A stretch of DNA of 64,000 nucleotides from Turnera subulata (GCA_028386065.3 JAKUCV010001673.1:1-64000), one strand, 5' to 3'; counted from the stretch's first letter, positions 34,645-46,050 are shown. Notes: a model not told the origin generated them from the letters alone. A program made the numbers and translations.

Positions 34645-34835
34645 TATAGAGAATTGTATTTAGGGTTTCTCAAGCACACATGACAGTGTTGCCAGTCATT
34701 ATATTATATAGAGGAAGACGTACATCAGATAAGTTACACGAACTAGAATATGACACAAAGTATAACTCTAACTCTACACAAGAGATCCTATCTCGTTAGA
34801 CATCGTAAATGTATGTAACACAAGCTATACTAACA
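34645..34835 (-). repeat. 3' LTR of E
   Basis: On the minus strand it runs from TGTTAGTATAGCTTG to CAATTCTCTATA. The polypurine tract TTTGCGGGGGCG lies directly inside at 34836-34847. The outer end is TATA rather than CA. Confidence 0.92.
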
Positions 34836-34847
34836 CGCCCCCGCAAA

Positions 34848-37800
34848 CTAAACCGGGAGCTTGCTCAGGTTTAGTTTGTCTCGCAGCTGCTGAAACCTGG
34901 TTAAAGGCAAAGCTTTGGTGAGAGCATCAGCAAGTTGACGTTTGCTGTGAACAAACCGTATGTGTAGAGCTTTCCTGGCAACCTGTTCTCGGACAAAATG
35001 AAAATCTAGCTCAACATGCTTTGTTCGCATGTGCTGGACGGGATTGTGGCTGAGATAGGTAGCACCGATGTTATCACACCAAAGAATAGGAGTCGAGTGA
35101 GAAATCCCTAATTCTGCAAGCAAGGACTTGACCCATAAGAGCTCAGCACTGCCATCGGCAAGTGCCTTATATTCCGCCTCTGTAGATGATCGTGCAACTG
35201 TGCGTTGCTTCCGTGATGACCAAGACACCAAATTAGAACCCAGATACACAAGATAGCCACCAGTAGACCAGCGATCATCAGGGTTGCCACCCCAGTCGGC
35301 GTCGGTATAAACTTGAAGAGTTGGGGAGGAGTGACGCCGAATGTGAAGACCCATGGTTTGAGTGTGATGCAGATATCGCAAAATCCTCTTGACGGCCACA
35401 AAATGTTCCTGTTGAGGCTGATGCATGAACTGACTTACTCGCCCGACAGCATAAACAATATCAGGTCGTGTGAGACCGAGATATTGGAGTGAGCCAACAA
35501 TTTGGCGATATAAGGTTGGGTCAGAATAATCATCGTCATCGGTGGCTCGAAGTTTCTTCGAGGTAGAAGCAGGAGTTTGCACTGTTTTGCACTCCAACAT
35601 GCCTACTCGTCTTAACAAATCCCGAATATAGCGTTGTTGTGTCAATATTATACCATCACGGACATAAGTCACCTCCAAGCCAAGGAAAAATTGCATTCGG
35701 CCCAGATGCCTCAAAGCAAATTCTGCACCCAACCGTTGAATAAGCTGCTGAATAAATTGTGGGTTGTTGCCTGTAACAAGAATGTCATCCACATAAACCA
35801 AAATAAAGACTGTTACACCTGCATTACGATAGACCAGTAAGGAGGTGTCAGATTTAGATACAGTAAACCCACAGCGAACGAGATAATCACTAAGGCGCTT
35901 GTACCACGCCCGAGGCGCTTGTTTAAGCCCATAAAGAGATTTGTGAAGCCGACAAACATGGTGTGGTTTGTCTTGAGAAAGAAACCCCTGTGGTTGAGCC
36001 ATGAATACCTCTTCATCAAGAAAACCATTCAGGAAAGCATTCCTGACATCAAGTTGTTGGACAGCCCAGTTGTTGGAAATAGCATGACTCAACACAATCC
36101 GGATGGTGGTGGGTTTGACCACGGGACTGAATATTTCAGAGTAGTCGACTCCTTCTCTTTGATGAAAGCCTTTCGCCACAAGGCGAGCTTTGTAGCGCTC
36201 GACATCTCCATTAGCCTTCCTCTTAATGCGATACACCCATTTATTTCCCACAATATTCATGGCTTTATGATAGGGAACAAGTGTCCATGTATGGTTTGCA
36301 AGCAAAGCATTAAATTCCTCCTGCATGGCATCTCGCCAGACCCTGTTCTTATTAGCTTCTGAGAAAGACTGTGGTTCTGTTGTTGGATTCAGTTGGGTGA
36401 TGAAATTGGATGGTGAATATCGGTCAGGAGGTTTAGGGTTGGACCTGAGTGTCATTCTACGTGGAGGAGAATGTGCAGGGGAGGGTAATGGAGAGGAGGA
36501 CTCCATACCAGAGGAGGAGGCATCAAGTTGAAGTCCGGAAGCGGGACTGACTATGCGACGAGAAAGAAGTCGAGACTGTTGTGTAGGTGTGGATAGTGTG
36601 GTTGTTGGAGATTGAGGCGAAGCAGAAGAAGATGACATAGAGCTGGATGAAGGTAGGGAAAGTGGAGTTGGAGAAGGAGAGGGTTGACTTACAGCCGTAG
36701 AGGAATGAGACTCTGACCGGATAGACGAAGATATGGGTGGCAAAGCAGTAGGAGATTGCGTGACAGAGCCAGAAGCAGGAAAGAAGACTGTCAGTGGCAC
36801 GTGAACCCACCTATCAAGTGGTGGTGATGATCTCAAAACAGGTTGTTGCACCGGGAGGGACTGAAACGGAAAAACGTCCTCAAAAAATTGGACATGGCGA
36901 GCAACATACATGCGTTCTGTTTTCATGTCTAGACAGCGATACCCATGATGAGAGGGACTATAGCCAAGAAACGTGCAGGGTGTTGACCTATAGTCTACCT
37001 TATGACGATTATAAGGTCTGAGATATGGATAACAAAGTGTGCCAAAAACTCTAAGAAATGTGTAGTCAGGTGCATGAGAGTGAATGATTTCATATGGGCT
37101 TTTGTTGTTGAGAACCCTGGTGGGCATGCGATTTATAAGAAAGACAGCAGTTTCAAATGCAAAATGCCAATACTGATGAGGAAGTTTGGCAGTGGCCATG
37201 AGTGTAAGACCGGTTTCAACTATATGTCTATGTCGCCTCTCAATGGAGCCATTTTGCTCATGTGTATGTGGGCATTGTAATCGATGCTTGATGCCAGTGG
37301 AAACAAAATAATTATGTAATTTCCTATACTCACCACCCCAATCAGTTTGTATGGATTTTATTTTGGTGTTAAATTGTCTCTCAACCTCAGCCTGAAAAAT
37401 GGAAAACACATGATAAACATCTGACTTGCGCTTAATGGAATAAAACCACAAGTGTTTACTGAAATCATCCAAGAAGGCAACATAATAACGACAACCGTCT
37501 ACGCTAGAGTAGGGTGTAGGACCCCAGACATCACTAAATATGAGATCCAGTGGGTTATTAGAACGATGAGAGGAAGAATTCAAATGCATTCGACTTGATT
37601 TGCCGAGAGGACAAGAGAGACAAGACTTAGACGTAGACTGACTAGACAATGAGACACCTAGACTCTGTAAAATTTGATGTTGAACGCGTGGATGCGGATG
37701 ACCAAGACGTCTATGCCACAGATCCTCCCCAGTGCTACTGACAGTCATTGCTTGAGGAACTTCTGGCTCAAAGACATACAATCCTCCACTACTCCGGCCG

Positions 37801-39206
37801 GTAAGAAGAATGTTCTTGTTGGTTCGGTCCTTCACAAAGAAAGTGTCAGGATAAAACTCAAAATAGACATTATTATCTCGAGTAAATTGCTGAACTGAAA
37901 GCAAAGATTTTGTGATTGAAGGGACATGCAGAGCATTATTAATAAACAAGGAACGAAAAGGAGAGGAAAGCTTTGAATTACCAACACCAGAAACCACCAA
38001 GTCGTGACCATTGCCAACTTGAACAGAGTCATGAGCAGGATATTCAGAGTAATTGGACAGGCTATACTGATCAGGTGTGACGTGGTGACTTGCACCAGTA
38101 TCAGGTAGCCATTGTTGAGTCGAATATGGGTAGGAGACCGTGTGTGCCGACGGAGGAGGAGCGGTGCGCGAGTAGCAAGTCTGCGCAGTGTGCCCTATTT
38201 TGTTGCACAGCTGACACCTGGGGCGATTGGACTCCTGCCCACGATATGGTTTGTTGACAAAAAATTGACGGGGCTGATTATAATGTCCCTGGAAAGCATG
38301 ATTGCCCCGGCCGCGACCTCGGCGACCCTTGCCTCCTCCGGCCCGGTGGGAGGGTGGAAATTGTTGTTTTTGCGCCACATTAACCGTAGGGGTGCTGGTT
38401 TGTGTGGGCTCCTTGGGCGTTTCACCAGAGCCTGGAGACTGAATGGAGAGGGCTTTGAGAGGATCATTGTGCATGAACTCAAAGCTCATCAAGGCACCCT
38501 GCAACTCGGCAAAAGTCAGAGGTTCCGGCCTAGCCGAAACAGTGGTAGCAAAAGTTTTTAAATCAGGTTGCAAACCACGGATAACACAGATTTGGAAATC
38601 AACAGGCGAGACAGCTTGCCCACTGGCGGCCAACTCATCAGAAAGCCTCTTGGCTCGATTCATAAACTGCACAACTGGTTCATCTTGATGCTGCGTTATC
38701 TGTTGAAGTGCGGAATGAAGAGCCATCCGCCGTGCTTGATTAGGAGAAGCAAGAGAGGATTCCAGAGCATCCCACGCTTCTTTAGAAGTATGCTTGCCAA
38801 CAACATTAGGAAAGACCTCAACCGAGATCGAAGAATTAATACAACTGAGGATCGCTTGATCCTGCTGAACCCAAGCAGCATAGGCCGGGTTAGCACGCAA
38901 CTCACCAGTGACAGTGATGATTGTAGTAGGAGGACAAGGGTTGCTGCCTGTAACAAACCCTAAGACGCCTTGTCCTGCCAGAAACGGCTCCATTTGAGCT
39001 CGCCAGAACACGTAGTTCGTATGTGTCAGTTGAATGGACACAGCATGATGAGAGTTGCTAAGACTCTGGATCTGAGGAACAGCAACAACAGGATTAACGT
39101 TGGCTGTTGTGTGGCCAACCATGGTAGACGTGTGGGTGGCGCTGGAAGTGGATCCGGTTGTGGAACCAGAAGAAGGGGCTGCGCTACTTTCCATGACGAC
39201 AAACAA
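34848..39206 (-). CDS. Gag-pol polyprotein of copia element E
   Basis: This is a single 1452-codon ORF; the start may instead be the second ATG (MESSAAP, four codons in). Domains in order: gag (about 50-260); RGRGRG-rich basic tract (290-302); zinc knuckle CQLCNKIGHTAQTC (331-344); protease PDTGASHHVT (active site 369-371); GAG-preINT and HHCC (495-535); integrase D559, D622, E656; Ser/Pro-rich linker (810-915); reverse transcriptase with VQQLDVRNAFLNGF and catalytic YVDD at 1138-1141; RNase H with YTDADWGG, SSTEAEYKAL and LWCDN, ending LADALTKALP. All catalytic residues are intact, and no stop or frameshift is seen. With identical LTRs this element could still be mobile. Confidence 0.95.
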   Translation of the reverse strand: MFVVMESSAAPSSGSTTGSTSSATHTSTMVGHTTANVNPVVAVPQIQSLSNSHHAVSIQLTHTNYVFWRAQMEPFLAGQGVLGFVTGSNPCPPTTIITVTGELRANPAYAAWVQQDQAILSCINSSISVEVFPNVVGKHTSKEAWDALESSLASPNQARRMALHSALQQITQHQDEPVVQFMNRAKRLSDELAASGQAVSPVDFQICVIRGLQPDLKTFATTVSARPEPLTFAELQGALMSFEFMHNDPLKALSIQSPGSGETPKEPTQTSTPTVNVAQKQQFPPSHRAGGGKGRRGRGRGNHAFQGHYNQPRQFFVNKPYRGQESNRPRCQLCNKIGHTAQTCYSRTAPPPSAHTVSYPYSTQQWLPDTGASHHVTPDQYSLSNYSEYPAHDSVQVGNGHDLVVSGVGNSKLSSPFRSLFINNALHVPSITKSLLSVQQFTRDNNVYFEFYPDTFFVKDRTNKNILLTGRSSGGLYVFEPEVPQAMTVSSTGEDLWHRRLGHPHPRVQHQILQSLGVSLSSQSTSKSCLSCPLGKSSRMHLNSSSHRSNNPLDLIFSDVWGPTPYSSVDGCRYYVAFLDDFSKHLWFYSIKRKSDVYHVFSIFQAEVERQFNTKIKSIQTDWGGEYRKLHNYFVSTGIKHRLQCPHTHEQNGSIERRHRHIVETGLTLMATAKLPHQYWHFAFETAVFLINRMPTRVLNNKSPYEIIHSHAPDYTFLRVFGTLCYPYLRPYNRHKVDYRSTPCTFLGYSPSHHGYRCLDMKTERMYVARHVQFFEDVFPFQSLPVQQPVLRSSPPLDRWVHVPLTVFFPASGSVTQSPTALPPISSSIRSESHSSTAVSQPSPSPTPLSLPSSSSMSSSSASPQSPTTTLSTPTQQSRLLSRRIVSPASGLQLDASSSGMESSSPLPSPAHSPPRRMTLRSNPKPPDRYSPSNFITQLNPTTEPQSFSEANKNRVWRDAMQEEFNALLANHTWTLVPYHKAMNIVGNKWVYRIKRKANGDVERYKARLVAKGFHQREGVDYSEIFSPVVKPTTIRIVLSHAISNNWAVQQLDVRNAFLNGFLDEEVFMAQPQGFLSQDKPHHVCRLHKSLYGLKQAPRAWYKRLSDYLVRCGFTVSKSDTSLLVYRNAGVTVFILVYVDDILVTGNNPQFIQQLIQRLGAEFALRHLGRMQFFLGLEVTYVRDGIILTQQRYIRDLLRRVGMLECKTVQTPASTSKKLRATDDDDYSDPTLYRQIVGSLQYLGLTRPDIVYAVGRVSQFMHQPQQEHFVAVKRILRYLHHTQTMGLHIRRHSSPTLQVYTDADWGGNPDDRWSTGGYLVYLGSNLVSWSSRKQRTVARSSTEAEYKALADGSAELLWVKSLLAELGISHSTPILWCDNIGATYLSHNPVQHMRTKHVELDFHFVREQVARKALHIRFVHSKRQLADALTKALPLTRFQQLRDKLNLSKLPV

Positions 39207-39253
39207 AAAGAAAAGAAAGACTTTAGAAAATTTTTGTTGCGGTGAAGCTTGGT

Positions 39254-39266
39254 GGCTCCGCTACCA
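39254..39266 (-). promoter_or_regulatory. Primer-binding site of E
   Basis: The minus strand reads TGGTAGCGGAGCC immediately after the 5' LTR. The leader to the ORF is only about 50 nt. Confidence 0.9.
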
Positions 39267-39457
39267 TATAGAGAATTGTATTTAGGGTTTCTCAAGCACA
39301 CATGACAGTGTTGCCAGTCATTATATTATATAGAGGAAGACGTACATCAGATAAGTTACACGAACTAGAATATGACACAAAGTATAACTCTAACTCTACA
39401 CAAGAGATCCTATCTCGTTAGACATCGTAAATGTATGTAACACAAGCTATACTAACA
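39267..39457 (-). repeat. 5' LTR of E
   Basis: This has the same 191-bp sequence as the 3' LTR, and no differences were found. It is followed by target-duplication copy ATTAG. Confidence 0.92.
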
Positions 39458-39630
39458 ATTAGAAAGGCTATTGATGAGAAAATTTTTGAATAAGAGGAAA
39501 TAGATCAACAACTACAAGCTAAAATTTGTTTGGGAATATTGAAGAAGCTAGAGAAAACAAAGGAGGGTACTAGTTGCATTATCATTCCAGGAAGTGATAA
39601 AATGTGATTTGAAGTTAATCCCATGAAAGC
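39458..39630 (+). pseudogene. MULE transposase C-terminal piece (M)
   Basis: The plus strand gives RKAIDEKIFE, stop, then EEIDQQLQAKICLGILKKLE and a short stretch ending GSDKM. This fits the segment that follows the 'PIIIMLEWI' block in MuDR-type transposases. It joins 34644 once E and one ATTAG copy are removed. The SWIM zinc finger that normally ends these proteins is not seen. Confidence 0.65.
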
Positions 39631-40182
39631 ACATTAATTTGTAACATACAGAGAGGGATTTGTTTTTGCAAGAAGTAGGATTACACAGGAATCCCACGTC
39701 ACCACGCTTGTGCCGCCATCATGTTTAGTAATCTCAATCGTGAAGATTTCATAGGTGAATTCTATACAAAGAGGTTTTTTTAAGCTTGTTATGGAGAAGG
39801 GATTGACCCAACTCCAAGAAGTGAACACTAGCCAGAAGCAAATGGTACTCCTTACTTGCCTCCAATTCTTGAGGATAAGCAACGTTGAAGAAAACCAGTA
39901 GCATGGAAAAGAGAAGAGGGTGAAGAAGGGCCATCCCAGCCTTATAAACTTACTAAGTGAGGGGTCGAGTTAAATGCTCAAATTGTTTATAGTTAGACTA
40001 CAATATCCCAACCTGTAAGAATCCAAGATACCAAAAAAACTAAGCTTCCAAAACAAAATAAGAGGCGGTAGGGATGTCTATAGGTATTGCAGAACAAATT
40101 ACACCTCCACTCACTATGTAAGAAGGACAGAAGGACTGAGAACCACAAGAAGCCCTGCAAAATTGCGAGTTAAGTTTTCTTC
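39631..40182. other. Unassigned DNA between M and the TIR element
   Basis: Two overlapping minus-strand ORFs (39634-39882 and 39749-39934) do not connect and are not recognised with confidence. Nothing firmer can be said. Confidence 0.4.
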
Positions 40183-40191
40183 TTCTACTTT

Positions 40192-42124
40192 AGATTAATT
40201 CGCATATATAAAATTCATACTATTTCAAAAGTACTGGTTGAGAATCTGTCTTATTTTTCGTCCTCTTTACAAGTTTGTACTCTTATTTTTTATCCCTTTA
40301 GGAGTCGATGACGGAGACTGCCTGGCCTGTAGGTAAGGCATACGGCCCCTTTTTTGACTTGTGGAAGCACGTGAGGTGTGTGTCTGTCCAATTTCATATT
40401 TTTATTTAAGAAAAAATAATTTTTAGTTTTTAAATGAAATTTTTATTTCATAAAAATTTTCAAGCTAATTTGTTAAAATAAATAAAAAGAAGGAAAAATA
40501 TTGAAACTGTTTAACATAAATAAAAAAAGAAGGAAAATAAAATAAAACTCCCAGTTGATCACTCCTATAACTCATTTCTCACTTCTCCCGCAAATTTTTT
40601 ACACAAGAAATGAAGGGAAGAAAAAAAAACGGAAACAATACCAAACGATGTCATGTCCAACATCATCCCCATAAACAACAAGTCGAGCGTCACAAATCTA
40701 TCAATCGCCGCCAACGTCGGCACCACCTCATCGCTGACCATGCCAAGCTGGACCGTGCAGCCCCGCACCAGCAAGAGCCGACTACGACGAACCATTGCGT
40801 TGCCTTTGCCTCCTCCCTCTTCGCCGGAGCGCTCCCAGCCCAGCTGCTATTCCCTTCCTCGTCCCCTCATCAGATTCTTCAAATCTTCCCCTCGTCCAAA
40901 GATGCGACAATCCAACAATGTGCTCAAGTTTTCCAAAGACCAAAACCAACACAAGAACCCGACCCTGACTTCTCTGGATCTACTTGGACCCGTCACACAG
41001 TGAATAACACTCCCGATTCCTCAAAACAAAACCCAAATGACTAGTTAAATTAAATTTTTTCCCTTCTTTTCTCCTTTTTTCCTTTTGTCTTTTCTCTGGT
41101 TCTTCTAGTCGTTTCCTCCCCACCACTCCTTTTTCTTAATTATCTTCTTCAATCCTTCATCCTTGTCCTTCAAATTCCTCAACCTCTCTCGTCTCCCCCT
41201 CAATTCTTTGCCCATCTTCATCTCCTTCTCTTCCCCAATTCTCCGCTGCAACTCTCTCTCTTCACCCTTCTTAACCACCATTGCTAGTTGCACATGCTAC
41301 TTCTCTCCAAGCCGCCACAGCTCAAATTGGAGGGGAACCAAGGAAATCTGACACCACTTCAGCTCATCTGTGCGTGGTGTACCCGAGCCACCACCGCATC
41401 TCACCCTTGTTGAGATGTCGCCGTTCACAGGTAGTTGGAACCCGCAACCAGAAGCACAACTCGCGCTCCCTAGTGCATCGCTGGAGACGGCAGCTACTTA
41501 AGCTTGTCCCTCAATTTTTTGCAAAAGTTGATACGGATCTCGGGTCCTCCATGGAGATCTTTTGTGTGTTTTTCTTTTCAATTTAATTTTCTTTTGTGTG
41601 GGGTGGGGATGGGTTTTGTGAGGACCGAAGAGAAAGGAGCAGGCGGGACGGGTTTTTTGGTCATGGTGGATTTAGGAGAGAAATGGGACGATTTTTCTTT
41701 TGGATTTTGGTTGGTTTGGAGCAAAAAGGGTGAAGAGGAAAATTTTTTTCCCTTTTCAGTTGTGGTCCCCAGAGTTTTTTTGTATTTTTAGTTTTCTTTC
41801 TTTTTTCTATTTCTGTTAAACAAATTAATAAATTAGAATTGTATTAAAAAAATTAGAAATAATTTTTTACAATAAAAAATACAATACTGAGGCCCACTTG
41901 ACACGGTGGACAGTTACGCACGCCTCACGTGCTTCCACGTGTTAAAAAAGGGACACGTATGCTTCATCTACGGGCTAGACAGTCCAGGTCATCATCAGGG
42001 CTATCCGAGACCCCCTAAAAACGACAAAAAATAAGAGTACAGACTCCTAAAAGAGGACGAAAATAATACACACCCCCAAATGATATTTTTGAAATAATAC
42101 GAACTCTATATATGCGATTTATCC
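40192..42124. mobile_element. Mutator-like element with about 200-bp terminal inverted repeats
   Basis: 40192-40400 is inverted at 41890-42124. Shared blocks are 'tcgcatatata', 'ttttcgtcctctttta', 'gtactcttattttttgtc', and 'gtggaagcacgtgaggcgtg'. Flanks TTCTACTTT (40183-40191) and TTCTATCTT (42125-42133) suggest a 9-bp target duplication with two mismatches, the length expected for Mutator elements. No transposase is inside. The interior (40560-41800) is less AT-rich and holds ORF-like stretches, so it may be captured host sequence (Pack-MULE). Confidence 0.8.
40560..41800 (+). other. Interior of the TIR element, possible captured gene fragment
   Basis: Overlapping open stretches of 144 and 116 codons start near 40610 and 40653. 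They have no recognised domain. The base composition is richer in C than in the TIRs, with a Pro/Ser/His-rich product. Long purine or pyrimidine runs flank them at 41050-41150. No intron signals were trusted. Origin is unknown. Confidence 0.35.
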
Positions 42125-42133
42125 TTCTATCTT

Positions 42134-43294
42134 ACAGGAAGTTGCATTGATGTCACTTGTCCACAATATATAGTAAACTAGGCAATCTCATGGTGGTAAG
42201 TGGTTACAGCTTATTGTATTGCGTGTAAATTTGATATACCTACTTATTAATTAATTATCATTTAAGCTTCCAATATCAAGATCCTAATAAATTAGAAGGC
42301 CAAGAGCTCATCTGCGCTGATCACGACCCAAAAAAAAAAAAAATCAAGACTAGTCCAGAATATATTCTTTTCTTCTTTCTACTTGATATGATGATGCAAT
42401 CCTTTGAAGGAAACTGGCAGAACAACAGAGGCTGTCAATACATTACAAACAATGTCAAAACTAATCACTCGCGTATTAAAACAACGCTAATTATTTTTTT
42501 ATTTTTGAAAATTTAATTACTATGTGATGCACATAGTATACGAAAGACAAGCCTCTGCATCGTTGTTTGGTATTTTCAGTGTGTTTTCTTTTTTCCGGTC
42601 AATGGCTATCCGGTCAATGGCTATGGGGATGCATGCGTGTGATCCATTCTCAACGATCTAGGCACCATACCTCCACAAAAAAATAATAATAAAAAAAGCA
42701 TCATCTTTTCCATTAAATGGATGTTCCCTAAACAAGGAAATGTAAATAACCTTTGCCTCGTTAATTTCCTAACATAAAATAATTAAGAATGTGCCGTTCC
42801 TTTTTACAATTGTTTATTAAAGTGGCGTGCATGTGTCCATACTCCCTGCGACTGTTTTCTGTTCTTCATCTTCTACTATACAAGGCAAATTAACTGACCC
42901 AAGAAATTTAAAATTCAAAAGAAAATAAATGACACATTTACAATTTTTGGCACTTCCACTAATTCATTCTTGTTTACATAAATTTCCACTATCCTTGGTT
43001 AGATTGTAATCAACTAGTGTCTTCACTCGCCTGCATACTATTACTACAGATTCAATTGCCAAGTAGCAGCAGGGGCACACCAATAGCTAAGCCTGGTTCT
43101 TCAGAGTGTTAATGTGGGAACATTTTCCATTCTATATATACCCTTCTGGGATTGAATGCAGCAAAACAGCCAATGCCCTGCTTCACTACAAAGCATCAAA
43201 GTGCTGCAAATTCTTGATGCAGGCATAGTTACAGTCAAAGGTCAAATAATATCCTCTAAGTCAATGTCCAAAGCAAGATCGCAGGGTGTACCGA
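42134..43294. other. AT-rich intergenic DNA
   Basis: No gene or element is seen. A short tandem copy of 'tccggtcaatggcta' lies at about 42594-42622. Confidence 0.5.
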
Positions 43295-43366
43295 TATATA
43301 TTATATTATAATTGTTATGTAATCAGGATTAGGGTTATTATGGGTATACTTGTCATTGTGTCGCAT
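43295..43366 (+). repeat. 5' LTR fragment of copia N
   Basis: 'gttatgtaatcaggattagggttattatgggtatacttgtcattgtgtcgcat', abbreviated here, matches the 3' LTR at 46075-46130 ('gtaatt...actaagggtatacttatcattgtgtcacat'). Integrase sequence follows directly, so the 5' half of N, from the LTR through the integrase core, is deleted. Confidence 0.65.
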
Positions 43367-46048
43367 CACCTTGCATACCTCCTGTCCCCACACATCCGGA
43401 ATGGCTGTGCTGAGTGCAAACACCATTACTGAACCGACCAAGTCCTTTTATTTTAAACATATGTTCTTGACAGGTTCTGGACTAATGCATTTGAGACGGT
43501 TGTTTACCTTATCAATCGCCTTCCTTCACCACCACTTCACCATCTCAGTCCCCATGAGACTCTGTTCCACAAGCCTCCTCAGTACAAGCAATTGCTAGTC
43601 TTTGGTTGCCTTTTGCTATCCCTGGTTAAGACCATGTGCCAAGAATAAACTCAGCCTCCGTTCTGTTTCATGTGTCTTCCTTGGTTATAGTAGCCCTCAC
43701 AAAGGTTATAAGTGTTATGATTCCTCTTCTAATAAATTCTATATCTCACGCTATGTTGTTTTTGATAAGCAGGTTTTTCCTTTTCGGGCGGTTAATGATG
43801 TGAGCCTTACTTCTGCTGCCACTGTCCCTTTCCCTTTTGAGATCACACCTCCACTAATCACTATACCTTCACCACCACGACCTCCTGCCCAGCCCCCAGA
43901 CCCAGGACAACCTGTTGCAGCTATTCCCGTCACCAGGTTGATGTTGTCGATCTTGTTGTTGCCTCTTCTCCAATCCTTCCGCCAGCTTAAGCCCATGTTG
44001 CTATCCCATCTGCTATTGTGGCATCTTTGCCTACCCTGCCACAGTGCAAGGCATATCACCATTGTGATACTTTCGGTACACCTAGGTGCTCAGAGGAGTA
44101 TTTATATGATGAGAGTCGGGTGTTACTTGTCCTTCAAGGACATTCGTATTAGTTGGATCGTATATTCAGGAGTTTGTGGGTGATGCTAATACTTTAGGTG
44201 ATCACATTGGCACGGGTTTGGTTTGGCTACAGGTGCTAGTGTTGGATTTAGGGCAATGGTTTGTATAGGCTTCGCCTAGTGCACACAAATAGGTTCGTAG
44301 TGAGTGTACATGGTACCTGGTCGGTCGCAGTTAGCGGGAGCATGAAAACTATACAGAGTTCACCCACATCATGGTCTCACGAACATACGTTGGCTAGACC
44401 ATCAAGCCTCTTGAGAAATTGATCCTATCGGCTCGTATGTCCCCTGTGGAGCCTACTTACTACACTTATGCTGTTAAATCTCCCGAGTGGCGTGCTGCCA
44501 TGCTTGCCGAATATAATGTCCTCCTCACTAATGACGCATGGTGCCTCGTTCCGCCTCAACAGGCTCCCAATATTGCCGATTATAAGTGAATTTTCAAGAC
44601 AAAAACCAATTCTGATGGGTCTATGGAGTGCTACAAAGCCAGCTTGGTTGCCAAAGATTTTCATTAGCGTCCATGGGTCGATTTTGCAGACACTCAGTCC
44701 TGTGGTCAAGCCCACCACCGTTTGCTTGTTGGTTTCTGTTGTGGTTGCTAACAGCTGGTCCATTCGACAATTGGATATTTTCAATGCCTTTCTCCATAGT
44801 CGCTTAGATAAGGATGTGTTTATGTCTTATGGTAATTGGATATTTCTGATGCGTTTCTCCATGGTCGCATGGAAGAGGATATGTTTATGTCTCAGCCTCC
44901 TAAGTTTGTTTATCAGAATTTTCCAAATTATGTTAGCAAACTTGAGAAGTCTATTTATGGTCTCCAACAGGCTCCCCTTGTTTGGAGTTGACACCTCACA
45001 TACACACTCCATGCCTTTGGTTTCAATGATTCCAAGGTTGACACCTCACCCTTCTACAAGTGTATTACCTCCATCTGTCTCTACATTTTGGTTTATGTTG
45101 ATGATATTGTTATCCTTGGCTCATCAGATTCTCAAGTTTGGGAGCTTGTCCAGTTCCTCCAAAGTTGGTTTGGTCTTAGCGATTTGGGCAAGCTCCATTA
45201 CTTCATCGGTTTAGAAGCCACTTGGCAACCTCATGGTCTTCTCCTCCACCAGTCCAAAGATATACAGGGTTTGTTGTCTAAGGCCGGTATGATTGGCAGT
45301 AGTCCAATGTCTAGCCCTATGTGCTCAACCGAGAAACTCTCTGCCAGTGATAGTGCCCCTTTTAATGATGATGCTCTTTACTGAGTATTGTCGGCGGCCT
45401 CTAGTACCTCACTTTCCCTCGCCCAGACATCTCCTACTCCTTCAACAAAGTCTTTCAATATATGCATGCTCCAACAGAGCCACATTGGTCTGCCGTCAAC
45501 TGCATTTTGCGCTACCTTCATACCACCCCTTCGGTTAGTTTATTCTTCCCCCAAGCCAATCCTCTTCATTTATATGGCTTTTGTGATGCTGACTGGAGCG
45601 GGGGGTGTCTAGATGACCGCAAGTCTACTTCTGGTTATGGCATCTTCTATGGTACTGCCCTTGTCTTTTGGTCCTCTCAGAAGCGAAGGTCGGTCTCCTG
45701 CTCCTCCCTTGAGGACGAGTATCGTTCTCTAGCTATTGCTGCAAGTGAAATGGTTTGGATCCAACTTCTTCTTCGTGAGATTGGCCTACAGAGTCATCTG
45801 TTCCGCATATGTAGTGTGATAACCTGAGTGCTACTTACCTTACTGCCAATCCAGTGTTTCACTCTCGCACCAAGCATGTGGAACTTGATTTCACTTCATC
45901 CGTGACCTTGTTTCCAAAAAGCAGCTTCCTGTTCGGTATGTGTCTTCTTATGATCAAGTTGTGGATATCTTCACCAAGCCTCTCCCTAACGATCAGTTTC
46001 GAGTTTTTCGTGATAAGTTGCACCTGTCCCCGGTACAACTTGTGGGGG
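43367..46048 (+). pseudogene. Copia N integrase end, reverse transcriptase and RNase H
   Basis: Broken frames, in order: integrase 'SCPHTSGMAVLSANTI' and VFGCLCYPWLRPCAKNKL-like text (43370-43700); FLGYSSPHKGYKCYD (43677-43720) and YVVFDKQVFPF; Pro-rich linker; RT from YTYAVKSPEWRAAMLAEYN (44460) through LVYVDDIVILGSS (45085-45125, catalytic YVDD kept) and LGKLHYFIGLEA; RNase H YGFCDADWSGGCLDDRKSTS and SSLEDEYRSLA (45570-45730). A local repeat of the 'LDIFNAFLHSR' segment occurs near 44770-44870. Many stops and frameshifts are present. Confidence 0.85.
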
Positions 46049-46050
46049 AA

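Larger units (their letters stand above)
34645..39457 (-). mobile_element. Complete young copia element E
   Basis: The 191-bp LTRs at 34645-34835 and 39267-39457 read identical by eye. The target duplication ATTAG is perfect (34640-34644, 39458-39462). Primer site, polypurine tract and one uninterrupted polyprotein ORF are present. Total length is 4813 bp. The compact size, short LTRs and single ORF fit the Ale/Retrofit-like copia group. The element sits inside MULE remnant M. Confidence 0.95.

Noticed and set aside
39263..39460. The two 191-bp LTR copies of E as an independent repeat family
   Set aside because: They are explained as the LTRs of E by primer site, polypurine tract and target duplication.
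39634..39934. Possible methyltransferase-like fragment on the minus strand
   Set aside because: A few residues (TSVVTWDSCVILLLAK) vaguely recall small lysine methyltransferases, but the two frames do not join and no S-adenosylmethionine motif is present.
40610..41044. A 144-codon ORF as a real gene
   Set aside because: A second overlapping frame is equally open, composition is low-complexity, and it lies inside a non-autonomous TIR element. Kept only as possible captured sequence.
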